Assembly (NCBI GenBank): GCA_030998015.1
Contig: JARWMV010000003.1
Location: 1-64,000 of the forward strand
Length of the DNA stretch: 64,000 nt
Source of the DNA: Ceratorhiza oryzae-sativae
Taxonomy: Eukaryota; Basidiomycota; Agaricomycetes; Cantharellales; Ceratobasidiaceae
Direction of reading: 5' to 3'
Made by a program: the position numbers and the translations under genes. Of the stretch, positions 24,590 to 33,993 are shown in pieces (position 1 is the first letter of the stretch; the number at the start of each line of letters is the position of its first letter). The notes below the pieces were generated by a model. It was given only the letters and a program-made list of their open reading frames with translations, was not told where the DNA came from and did no database searches.

Positions 24590-25985
24590 CTACCTCGTGG
24601 GGAACACTAAACACACACCCTCGTCTCCGGCACTGATCACCACTTCTTCCCCGTTTGACCTCTTTCCGACTGCAGCGCCCATGACGGGACCTGCATGTCC
24701 CTTGTGTACACGAATGCATTCGCCCGTTCGGGCGTCCCATGTGCGAAGTGTCTTGTCCGAGCTCGATGAAGTGATCAGACGACCGTCCGAGTGAACGGCA
24801 AGCGAGGTGATGGAGTCTTCGTGTCCAAGGAGTGTAGTTCGAAGTCGGCGGGTGTTTAGGTCCGAGATGAAAATCTTGCCGTCCGTGGCACCGGTCGCGA
24901 CCAACTCGAGATCGGTCGTGCCGGTTGCAGTGGCAGCGGGCGAGATGAATGCGATGCATTCGACGCTCTCTCCCTCTGCGTGCGACTCGAGTGCTCCGAC
25001 TACGTCGCCCTTGGTCAAGTTGACGACTCGGACCTGACCGTCTGCACCTCCCACGACTGCTACTGTGCTTGCGGCGTTCACGCCAATGGCTGTGATGCCG
25101 GCCTCCATACCGAACCGAGCATCGGCAGCGGTGAGTTTGAATAGTGGTGTGGGCGTTCGAGGGTCGGTGTAGATGAGGGTGCCGGTGTCGGATGCGGAGA
25201 GAAGTCGTTTGCCGTTGGGCGTGAATAGCCCGGCCGTGAGAGGGGATTCGTGGGCGGAGAGGACGAGAAGGGGAGTTCCACTTGGGACTGAGAGAACAAA
25301 GCAATCAGATATAGATGAGGGTATGGGGAAAAGGCCCGCACAATTCCAGATCCAGACAGTCGAATCAGTCGAGCCTGCTGCTAGGACATTGCCCGATGGG
25401 TGCCATCGCAGCCACTATGGTCCGATGAATACCTTGTAGTCGGGCGGATAGAAACAGACCTACCACAACCTCGTCCGGCCCCTGGACATCCGTCAAAAAC
25501 TCCCATGTTTTCCAGTTGCCCGACTTGGCGACATGTCGCCACAATCGGACGTGCCCGTCCATTCCGCCAGTCGCGACCATCTGGCCGTCGTGACTAAACC
25601 CGACGGCTGCAACAGAGTCGGTATGTCCTGTAAGCTTGACGATCTGTTCGCCGGTGTCCAAGTCCCAGATGTAGCCGAGGTCGTCCTCGCCGCCAGATAC
25701 AGCCAGGGGTTGGGTGGGATGTGCGGCCACGGCGAACACCGACTTGGACTCTTCGGACTCTGGCGACGAGTGGCCGGTGAACTGGGCAATCGAGTTGTCC
25801 TCCCACACTACCTCATCCTGGCCTTGTGCGTCGTCATCTAGCTCCTGTTCATCATCTTCGTCCATCGGGTGGTCGCCCTCGGCGTCGTCACCGACTTCAA
25901 TCGCGACGTCGCTTTCGTCGATGAACTCGTCTTGCTGCTCGTGCTCGTGCTCGACATCGAGAGGGGCCGGGTGGGTGGCAGCCAT
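24590..25985 (-). CDS. SQT1: WD40 protein, Sqt1/AAMP-like
   Basis: WD40 beta-propeller of the Sqt1/AAMP family. Yeast Sqt1 escorts ribosomal protein uL16 (Rpl10) to the 60S subunit; that role is inferred here. The ATG at 25985 opens a long acidic N-terminus (about residues 10-65, Glu/Asp runs) typical of the family. Repeats follow: FAVAAHPTQPLAVSGGEDD...IWDLDTGE, LTGHTDSVAAVGFSHDGQMVATGGMDG, WLRWHPSGNVLAAGSTDSTVWIWN, and C-terminal LLGHEDSITSLAVHSDGRLI, LRTWDARTGECIRV, HKGHAGPV. Two short introns (about 25396-25444 and 25289-25342) splice cleanly and no frame defect is seen. It is divergent from the PDI gene, 206 bp apart. Confidence 0.88.
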
Positions 25986-26191
25986 TGCAGAGGAGCGGGG
26001 TGGGCGAGGTGGGGGTATGTATGCACTCGGCTGTCCAGGACGCGGGCTTATATATCCCAGCCGGGCGCAGATCAGTCATGCACAGTGGAGGTCAAATTTG
26101 TCAGCCTCGCAGGCAAGCGTGACTCAGCACAGGGTCCGGCGCCGACTTGTGGGTTTGTCAGCTCCACGTCGCCATCGCATTCTCGACCACC
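25986..26191. promoter_or_regulatory. Shared divergent promoter, WD40 / PDI
   Basis: The whole 206-bp gap between the start codons of the WD40 gene (-) and the PDI gene (+). Both promoters and 5' UTRs must fit here unless they overlap the genes. A TATATAT-type stretch lies at about 26049-26055. Confidence 0.5.
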
Positions 26192-27918
26192 ATGAGAGCC
26201 TTGTCCTGGATACTTGCTGCCGTCTTGGCCCCCCGCCCTCGCCTCCAACGTCGTCGAGGTCAATTCCAAAAACTTCGATTCGATTATTGGTAAAGGAAAG
26301 CCCGCACTGGTCGAATTGTAAGTTGCTTGCTCATACGCGACAACACATCCGCTAACATGCCCCAGTTATGCGCCGTGGTGGTAAGTCTGCACAGCGAGAT
26401 CCGTCCTGGAGACTTGCTTAAATGCTATATTTAGTGGCCATTGCAAAAACCTTGCGCCAGTCTACGAGTAAGTTGCTCCGATCGCGTCTCATGCACTCGC
26501 TAACCGGCCTCGCCACGTAGACAGCTCGCAGACGCGTTTAGCCACGTCAAGGACAAGGTCCTCATCGTCAAGGCCGACGCAGATGGAGAGGCCAAGGAGG
26601 TAGCCGGCAAGCACGGCGTCACCGGGTTTCCGAGTACGAGCTATGCGCGGTTATGCTAGTCCGAATCGATTACTCATTCTCTTTTTTCATAGCTCTCAAG
26701 TGGTTTGGCGCCAATGATGCTGTCAAATCTGAGCCGTACGAGGGCGCGCGTGATCTCGAAGCTCTGGCACAATTGTGAGTCGCAAAACCGTCAACTGCGC
26801 GCTCTACTTGAACCATGCTACCCAGCGTCGAAAAGCACGCGGGCGTCAGGTCCAAGATTAAGCCTCCCCCACCTCCCGAGACTCTCCAGCTCACATACAG
26901 AGACTTTGATGAGGTCGTGATGGTATGCTCATTCTCTTGTCGCCATGCTCAGCTCACTGATTTCGACGGTCCAGAATCCAGAAAATGACGTTTTGGTCGG
27001 TACGTATTGACCCCATCATCCCAGCTTGTCCATTACTGACAAGATTCCCTAGCCTTTACTGCCCCGTGGTGTGGTCACTGCAAGTCTCTCAAACCAACGC
27101 TCGAAAAGATCGCCAAGACCTACAAGCCGGACAGCAAGTGCATCGTCGCCCAGATGGATGCCGACGCCGAGGTTAATAAGGAGGTTGCCGGTCGTTACCA
27201 GGTTAGGTCATACCCGACCATCAAGTTTTTCCCCAAGGGCGCAGACAAGAGTGAGTTTTTCGATCAGTTGTAACACGCATGGCGCGAGTTGACACGTGAT
27301 GACAACCCCAGCCGCGGTTTCCTATGACTTTGGTCGCTCCGAGGCCGATTTTGTCAAGTTCTTGAACGAACAGTGCGGAACTCATCGTGCTGTTGGTGGT
27401 GGTCTGAACGAATTGGTGCGTCATTTTCGACATCCGCTATATTTAAAATAGTGACACCGATAACCTTTTTTTAGGCCGGCCGCCTACCATCTCTCGATTC
27501 AATCGCCCAACAATTCTACGCCGCGGACAAGGCTGCGCGCGAGTTGCTCTACACGGAGGCTAAAGCTGCTGGTTCGTCATGTTAGGCCGCGTGTTTGATA
27601 GTACTTGCTGATCAATATTTCCTTTCTAGGCGAAAATGCTTCATATTACGTCCGCGTCATGGAGAAACTCAGTGCTGGTGCGGAGGATTGGGTCACCAAG
27701 GAGGCTAAGCGTCTGAACGGCATCTTGGAAAAGAAGAGCTTGAACGTATGTTCCATCCTAATTCCTCTTACACTCGTCTGCTAACGCGTCTCCAGCAAAA
27801 TAAACTCGATGAGATCAAGCGCAAGGCAAATGTTCTCGCGGCATTTTTGGAGGAAAAGAAGGAAGAAGTAAAGGAGAAAGTCGAGGAAGCCGCGGAGAGG
27901 ATCAAAGAGGAGCTGTAA
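26192..27918 (+). CDS. ER protein disulfide isomerase, two thioredoxin domains plus ERp29c-like tail
   Basis: ER oxidoreductase that forms and shuffles disulfides during secretory folding. The order is signal peptide (MRALSWILAAVLAPA), thioredoxin domain a with YAPWCGHCKNL (the active-site Cys codon is split by an intron), domain a' with FTAPWCGHCKSL, then a helical ERp29 C-terminal-like domain (DKAARELLYTEAKAA...YYVRVMEKL) and a Lys/Glu helix ending KEEL. This matches fungal ERp38-type PDI. About ten short introns splice well. The terminal KEEL replaces H/KDEL; human ERp29 also ends KEEL, so ER retrieval is plausible. The signal peptide joins the mature protein only if the six-C run at 26229-26234 is read as five, so an apparent one-base insertion or consensus error exists there. 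Confidence 0.88.
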
Positions 27919-29032
27919 TCCGTGCATGAGATACAAAAAATAACAGTCTACGCTGTGTAAATATTTAATTGAGCGCTTTGGTGGAAACTTGCATGACTCT
28001 TGGTTACGTAGATCCCTTATTTTTATTTCGGCTGCATTCAAGCCCGACTAGGTGGTTCCCGAAGGTCGCACCCTAAGGAATTGGATTATTGGGATAAATA
28101 CACCTCGACGCCTGAAACTTTAGCAGATTAGAGGGGGTACATCGATACTTGCGGACTACAAGTCATCCCTAGCATTGGGTGCTGCCATGGTGCGGGATCC
28201 ATGTCGTGATCTCATTTGCTTCATCTTCCGCTGCAAGTTTGCCCTTTTTCTTACGCTTGAGATATCTAGAACCCTGTTTCTAATCGATCGTGTGGTATGA
28301 GTATAGCGGAGAAATCATATGAGCACAACAACCCACCCGTTGTGTGGGAGCGATTGCTTCTCCTTGGTGTAGCTCATTCTCTCGATTCTCTTTTCCAGCT
28401 CGTGTCCATGGCTCCTTGTGGCCCACGACTTGGGTATGCTGAGTGTCATTCCCCACCTTCCTTGACGGCTATCGCGGCGTCTTGATCAACCAGAACTTCT
28501 AATAACATCGTGGGAGCCTGTGCGCGCTAATTAAGGCTTGCGATAAAAATCGGCGCAAAGTGGTTTGGGACTCAGGACGGCGATGAGGTTTGCGTTTGAG
28601 GGGCTGAGTAAGTCTTGTGAAATAACACTTATGTATACCGTCTCAAAGAAAAAGAAAAAATACTAAACCTGTTGGCAGACATATTTTTAAAATACTCTTG
28701 CCAGCATACAACAAGAAACAAACTGTGCATCGGAACGCCTTGCGCACGAAACCTGAGGGATATTAAACTTATTTCCAAAAGGTTCACTCAATTACATTGT
28801 CCGCCGTCGTTGGGAGCAAGTATAGCTGGTTGTTTCATACTCCCTCCCCTCCCCTCCCCTCCTACTTCCCATCTATATTCACAGTCGACGATAAATGATT
28901 TCAGGTTGTCAAATCAAACCGTTGCAAGCAATCCATGATGCCTCGGTTAATCTTGGGCTTTTCATGTGTCTAGTCCCTCTGTATATGCTGATGAGCAAGC
29001 GGATAGACCATAAAGGCGGTTTAGAAAGTACT
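27919..29032. other. Intergenic region with a CCCCT microsatellite
   Basis: No gene recognised. Near 28843-28862 there is a short pure run of CTCCC pentamers (about four units). Open frames at 28297-28485 and 28672-28938 are motif-free. Confidence 0.4.
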
Positions 29033-29407
29033 TTATGAACCGGAGCAACTCCATTGAGCCGAACCAGAAATCGCTTTCCAAGGGAAGCAAGCTGTGATCT
29101 TGATTTGGTTCCTGCCAACTATTGTAATATCCTGGCCAGGGCCAAATTGAAGCTCAAGCTGATCGTTGCCACTTAAATCGTTGATCGTGTCATAGTGCAG
29201 TATCGCAGGTATAGCGAAGGGGGGTAAATGGGATAGAACTATATCAGAAGTCAGTTCGAATGTCTTTCCATTGACATTGAATGCTGCAGTGAGCTGTTTG
29301 CCGTCCCATGTTAGACCCCCTGGCTCTCCGTGAGGCGCACTAAGCAATTTATTTAACTGTGCGGTGGCTATTTGGTGCGGGATCTCCGGCATGAACAGAA
29401 AAGACAT
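29033..29407 (-). CDS. Small hypothetical protein
   Basis: Single-exon frame of 124 codons starting at an ATG (MSFLFMPEIPHQIATAQLNK). It has a balanced composition and alternating hydrophobic residues (GKTFELTSDIVLSHLPPF, LELQFGPGQDITIVG) suggesting a compact beta-rich fold. There is no signal peptide, membrane segment or motif I recognise. It ends in a Cys/Ser/Trp-containing tail (FPWKAISGSAQWSCSGS). No neighbour suggests a function. It could be one exon of a larger gene. Confidence 0.45.
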   Translation of the reverse strand: MSFLFMPEIPHQIATAQLNKLLSAPHGEPGGLTWDGKQLTAAFNVNGKTFELTSDIVLSHLPPFAIPAILHYDTINDLSGNDQLELQFGPGQDITIVGRNQIKITACFPWKAISGSAQWSCSGS

Positions 29408-31932
29408 TGTGGGATGGAAAGGGTAGTGGGGTGGGGAGTGTCAGGCAAACAGATCTGACGCCGATTAATAAAGGAACTGGCAGTGAACAGGTTGGGCGTA
29501 ACTACCTCAGCCTCGGCGTTTTCGTAATTTTGTGCTCATTGAATGGCACGAACTGCAGAAGGGGAAACTGCACCGAACAGGCTGTGATGCGCTCACTTCA
29601 ATAGGTAGTCCAAGAGCAAATGCTTCTTGGCGCGACCAAGTTATGCTGTCAGTGGCGTGTTCACCGTGGACTCGAAGGCGTGAGGACAGTGCTAGATGCT
29701 GGTCTTTTGCTCACACAGTTTCCTCCTGATGGCTTGGCTTGGCTCATCGTGTCATTTCAATAGAGATGATATCATCATATGAACAGTACCAAACCTCTGG
29801 GATGTCAGCCGCCCTTGGCGCCAATCGTACAATATACGCCACTTAAGTTCTCGCATTGGGCGCCGTTTGTGGAAGTTATGTAGGAAACACACTGAGCGGC
29901 GAAGAATTACCCTGTATCCATTAACGAATGGGTTAGTGGCGTGTGTTTCGGCGCATATATTCAAGTTTAGGTCGGGCACTCAAATCCGCTCTATGTGGTA
30001 AAGAATAAAGCGATCTGGAGTTCTTGTGCAAGAAAATAAAATAGTACAAGCGGAGGATACTGTTCAGTGGGTGAGGAAGGGATGCCTTGCACGTGGTCTT
30101 GATGCTTTTTCTGGGCGATCGTGAATCTCTTGTTGAATCAACTGCTATCCGATGGGCAGCGTGATGGACAACGCGGGTTCAATAGATTACATGGGTAGAC
30201 ACAAGCAGGTAGAAGCAAGCTAAGAATCCGAGGAGTCGGCGTGAAATTGGTCGACCTCGCCGAGGAATCACGACCAGCTTGTCCAGCTTGTCCAGCTTGG
30301 GGATGCCAATGTTACTGATCCAGCCCCATTCTCGATTTAAAGCTTCTCTCCACGAGCCCCCATCGCGCCCGGATGCCCCACCTCGGACCGGAAACTAACA
30401 AGTCACGAAATAAACAATAGCACATACCATTCTTCCCACACCGACTGCATTTCGGCGACGTTGACCCCCACCTTCCCGCAAAGTGTAACTGCCTCAGTGT
30501 GGCATGCGTGATGCACGATTTCTCACGCAGGGAGGTATCTCGCGCCTAAGATACAAATCGTACTTAGCTCAACTACGAAGGTAGAGAACTAAGGAAGGAG
30601 AGGGGGTTCCCGCGAACTCACGCATGATATCAGAGAAGGGGAATACGAAACAAAAACAAATATGCGCATACATGCACGCATATGATTGTAAATTCAACAC
30701 GAGTCCGTGTAGCAAACGTAGGCCTTGAATTCGCTATTAATTCTAATATACCACAAGTTAATCCCCTATGTCGATCCAGTCGGCAGCCAACAACATACCC
30801 TTCTGTCTTCATGTAGTAGAAGACAGAACCGGCCTTTGGCCTAATATCCTCGATCAACCTCATGATCATCGCTTGCCGCAGAGGGCCAGTTCGACTGATT
30901 GAAGTGCGCGGGAGTTATTCTGACAGCTGGGTGACTGGAAGCGGTAATTGTACAGGCAGGCGCTATCCCCCCCCCCTGTGGATGGAACTGGAGGGTGGCT
31001 CGGGATGAGCCGCCACCACCTTGTCCGGAGAGCTCCCAGGCTGACACGCGACGAAGTGAACTTCGTCGCGGTTGGACGCTTCAGGAGTCTATCAGCTACC
31101 AGACTCTTCGAATTACAATGTGCCCCCCTTTGACATACCTGCCTGTCCGCGAAAAATAGCAATGTCTAATTACCCACTACTCAAATTCCACCAAGGCCTA
31201 CGGGCGCCGTCCCACATGAAGCCACTTGAGCTGTGCCAGAGCCGCATCGGTGGGGATAAGCTATAGATACGAGAGCGCTTCGTATAAAGCCCCAATGGAA
31301 GGCGCTGCAGCTTTGGATACTCTGGAATGAGGTGATTCGCAAAGATGTTTGCGATTTGATTGTTGATTCGGCTATGCATGTCGGGAAAGTCAGGAACTCG
31401 AATATGTAGTGAGTCCGCAGTTGCATAAGCGCCAGCAGGCACGCGACCTTGTACTGAGGTCAAGGTGTCAACTGGCAAGACGAAGCACAACACCCAGAAC
31501 TGGAAAGCAAGTCATAGAAGCACGTGATCATATGAGGGCCAATACGTCGAATAAAGCCAATGATACAGGAGAGGCGATGCTCCACATAACATCGATTTTA
31601 ACTCGCTTTGTATCTCCGGGGGGGGGCGTGTGTACGTCTGCACAGGGCGCGTATGAAGTCTCCGCAGGGCGATTTGGCCGATCCGACCGTCTCGAAGCGC
31701 ATACATACGTGGACCCCTCGAACATTCTTCCTCATTGGTCCATTCAATCCGCTCTTCTTCGTTCTATCCTCTGATTTCACTGTATACGGTTCGTGTTGAA
31801 ATATCTTATTTATTTCGTTTACGGGCTTTGTCACGCAATCGGAACGGCTTGACTTTACAAGATACAAATACGGGAAGATCGACTCAAACACATTCGAGAA
31901 AAACATCGACTCCCCCTCCCTCGTCGCCACTC
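29408..31932. other. Intergenic region, 2.5 kb
   Basis: No supported gene. It contains three tandem copies of a CAGCTTGTC-like 9-mer near 30278-30300 and a perfect small hairpin (listed). A minus-strand frame across 31170-31493 reads protein-like text (HIRVPDFPDMHSRINNQ) but has no identifiable family or splice partners. Confidence 0.4.
31047..31070. repeat. Perfect 10-bp stem hairpin
   Basis: CGCGACGAAG, loop TGAA, CTTCGTCGCG: a perfect inverted repeat with a 4-base loop in intergenic sequence. No adjacent T-run or gene end gives it an obvious role. Confidence 0.7.
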
Positions 31933-33744
31933 TTAATCTATCCTGATTGCATGAATATTTTGCTCAAATCTAGCTTTTCCTTGCTCCCATGCTTCAGCTC
32001 TCTGCTTCTTCCCCATCTCCTTATATTCATGGGATCCCTTCCAACTACTCCAAGCCGTCTGTTCCAAAGCTTGCCACCACTCCGACTCGCATGGGTGCCC
32101 TGGAGCCCCCGCATAGCCCCAAGGTTTGGCGAGATACGGCTGGACCCATGGGTTGACCACGTCCTCCATCGGGGGGTGGACCGGACCTGTAAAATGAACA
32201 ATACAGGGGTCGGCCATGTCGCCCAGGCGAAGCAAGCTGCGCTCTGGAGTGGCGATATTGGCATAGGTGCCCATCCCAGAGGCATTCCACTGAAGGCTCA
32301 GCTCGAGCCACTCAGTCCGAAACACTTCGTTGAGGACATCTTGGTCCTTGAAATGTGAGTCCTTCATATTCTTGACGGCTTCGTATAATTCGCTGGCTCG
32401 AGCACGGACGCGAGCAAGGTCCATAAGCATGACGCCTGCATTGAAGTATGGAAAACGATTCGAGTTGTCCTTGCCTTTCAGGCCGAACGGGTGGCCCACG
32501 TCGGGGGCAGCGGCGATAGGGCAATTTCCAAGATCTGTAGACCAGAGCGGACATAAATCTTTACGGACTAGTGTATCTGAATCAAGGTATAATGCCTTTT
32601 CGACCGGCAGGCACTTTATCAGATCGATTTTCGACCAGACCATTCCCAGAGTGTGTGCCAGACTATTGACGGGTAGGCTAAGGAAAGTAAGGGTGACTTC
32701 GGAACGATATTTTGGGATAGATTTCTGAATCCTCTCCCGGTCATCCTTGGCCAAACCACAGTCCAGCACATATATCTTAATGGGCCCAGGGGTATGTTTT
32801 ACCGCAGTTAAAATGGCCACCCCAGTAGGCATGGCGTAAGTGGAATCGCTAGCAAAGGCCAAAGTGACAGGACAATGTTGCCCAAGCACCAGGTGATATC
32901 GTCGTGTGCCATCAAACGTAAATCCTATGTTTATTTCGGTTGTCTTTCGTAGTACCATTTGGTACTGGTGGGTCTCTGTACCCGAGATAACATGGAATTC
33001 TCCCTGATGGAGGGCCATAAATGCGTCAATCCCTGGCTTGGGATGATGTGGGCTATCCATAGGCTGGCTGTCCCAACGATAGTCGTCGAGTACTATAATA
33101 GCATCATTACGAGCGAGACGCCAAGATAGCTCTGCGTCGAGGAAGGTATCCGCAGCTTCGTGGGACCCGTCAATATATATCCAGTCGAATCCGGGATCTG
33201 GATCGTGTGCAGCCTCTTGGAGAAGTTGGACAAGTCCTGGGACACTGAATCGCGGAATAATACGATGCGTGTATCCGGTCGTGCGAAGGTTATGTGTGAC
33301 TTTGCGAAATCTTTCTTCCCCAGCTTCCGTCCCAAACGAGTCGAAATGATCGATACAGACGAGAGACCCGGATTCTTTGCACAGTTCAAGTAGAGTGAAT
33401 ACTGCTGAGCGGCCTTCCCAGCTACCGATTTCAAGAGCGCGGGGTGAGGGAGACGAAACATGAGTAAAAAGTCGGCGCCAGTATGAAATATTCGGGGAGA
33501 ACCAATCTTGGCTCTCGGTAAACTGATACATCGATATCCAAGGGGAGGCGGACATTGAGGTAGCGATATGGACCGGTGTGACCGCAAGACGCCTCAATAT
33601 AAGGTACTGGGAGGAATTGCAAGGATAGAATCGGGGTTCAAAAATCCTCCATGCATAAACCTCGCCTGCTGTATAATCAAGCGAGTAACAGATCTCAGCT
33701 AGCCCGAAAAATCGGGCGGCTCGTACTGGGCATTCCTGCGACAT
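31933..33744 (-). CDS. Bifunctional protein: class I methyltransferase plus GT8 glycosyltransferase
   Basis: A single uninterrupted frame of about 603 codons in an otherwise intron-rich genome. Residues about 80-265 form a SAM-dependent methyltransferase of the Methyltransf_24 type: DWFSPNISYW, SAM-binding ALEIGSWEGRSAVF, LVCIDHFDSF, DWIYIDGSHE and IVLDDYRW. Residues about 285-590 form a GT8 (glycogenin/LPS-galactosyltransferase) fold: VTLAFASDSTYAMP, metal-binding DXD in ALYLDSDTLVRKD, PYFNAGVMLMDL, KDQDVLNEVF and HFTGPVHPP. No signal peptide or membrane segment is visible. The first conserved segment starts near a second ATG at 33555 (MSASPWIS), so the true start may be there, giving 540 residues. 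The gene ends face the epimerase/glycosyltransferase gene, 249 bp upstream on the same strand. Likely job: add and methylate sugars on a glycan; substrates unknown. Confidence 0.85.
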   Translation of the reverse strand: MSQECPVRAARFFGLAEICYSLDYTAGEVYAWRIFEPRFYPCNSSQYLILRRLAVTPVHIATSMSASPWISMYQFTESQDWFSPNISYWRRLFTHVSSPSPRALEIGSWEGRSAVFTLLELCKESGSLVCIDHFDSFGTEAGEERFRKVTHNLRTTGYTHRIIPRFSVPGLVQLLQEAAHDPDPGFDWIYIDGSHEAADTFLDAELSWRLARNDAIIVLDDYRWDSQPMDSPHHPKPGIDAFMALHQGEFHVISGTETHQYQMVLRKTTEINIGFTFDGTRRYHLVLGQHCPVTLAFASDSTYAMPTGVAILTAVKHTPGPIKIYVLDCGLAKDDRERIQKSIPKYRSEVTLTFLSLPVNSLAHTLGMVWSKIDLIKCLPVEKALYLDSDTLVRKDLCPLWSTDLGNCPIAAAPDVGHPFGLKGKDNSNRFPYFNAGVMLMDLARVRARASELYEAVKNMKDSHFKDQDVLNEVFRTEWLELSLQWNASGMGTYANIATPERSLLRLGDMADPCIVHFTGPVHPPMEDVVNPWVQPYLAKPWGYAGAPGHPCESEWWQALEQTAWSSWKGSHEYKEMGKKQRAEAWEQGKARFEQNIHAIRID

Positions 33745-33993
33745 ATTCGGCCCCAAGCTGCGTGGTTGGGATCTGAGTTTAGATTTGATCTCGGCGATAA
33801 CTGGCCATCAGAATTTGATTTGCGCGTATATGGGTGATCTAGAGCGTAGTGCTCCAGGTAGACATGGCGTTCAAGCTCTGCTTCTTGCGAGGATCGGCCT
33901 CTGGCGGCAGATCACCGGGAAATTATAAAGGAGAAATACGGCTTCATTCTCTACTTCAAATTCATTCACTTTACATTGAACATTCACATCCAG

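Noticed and set aside
28840..28865. CTCCC pentamer run as a telomere-like repeat
   Set aside because: Only about four units, and the unit is not a fungal telomere repeat; treated as a microsatellite.
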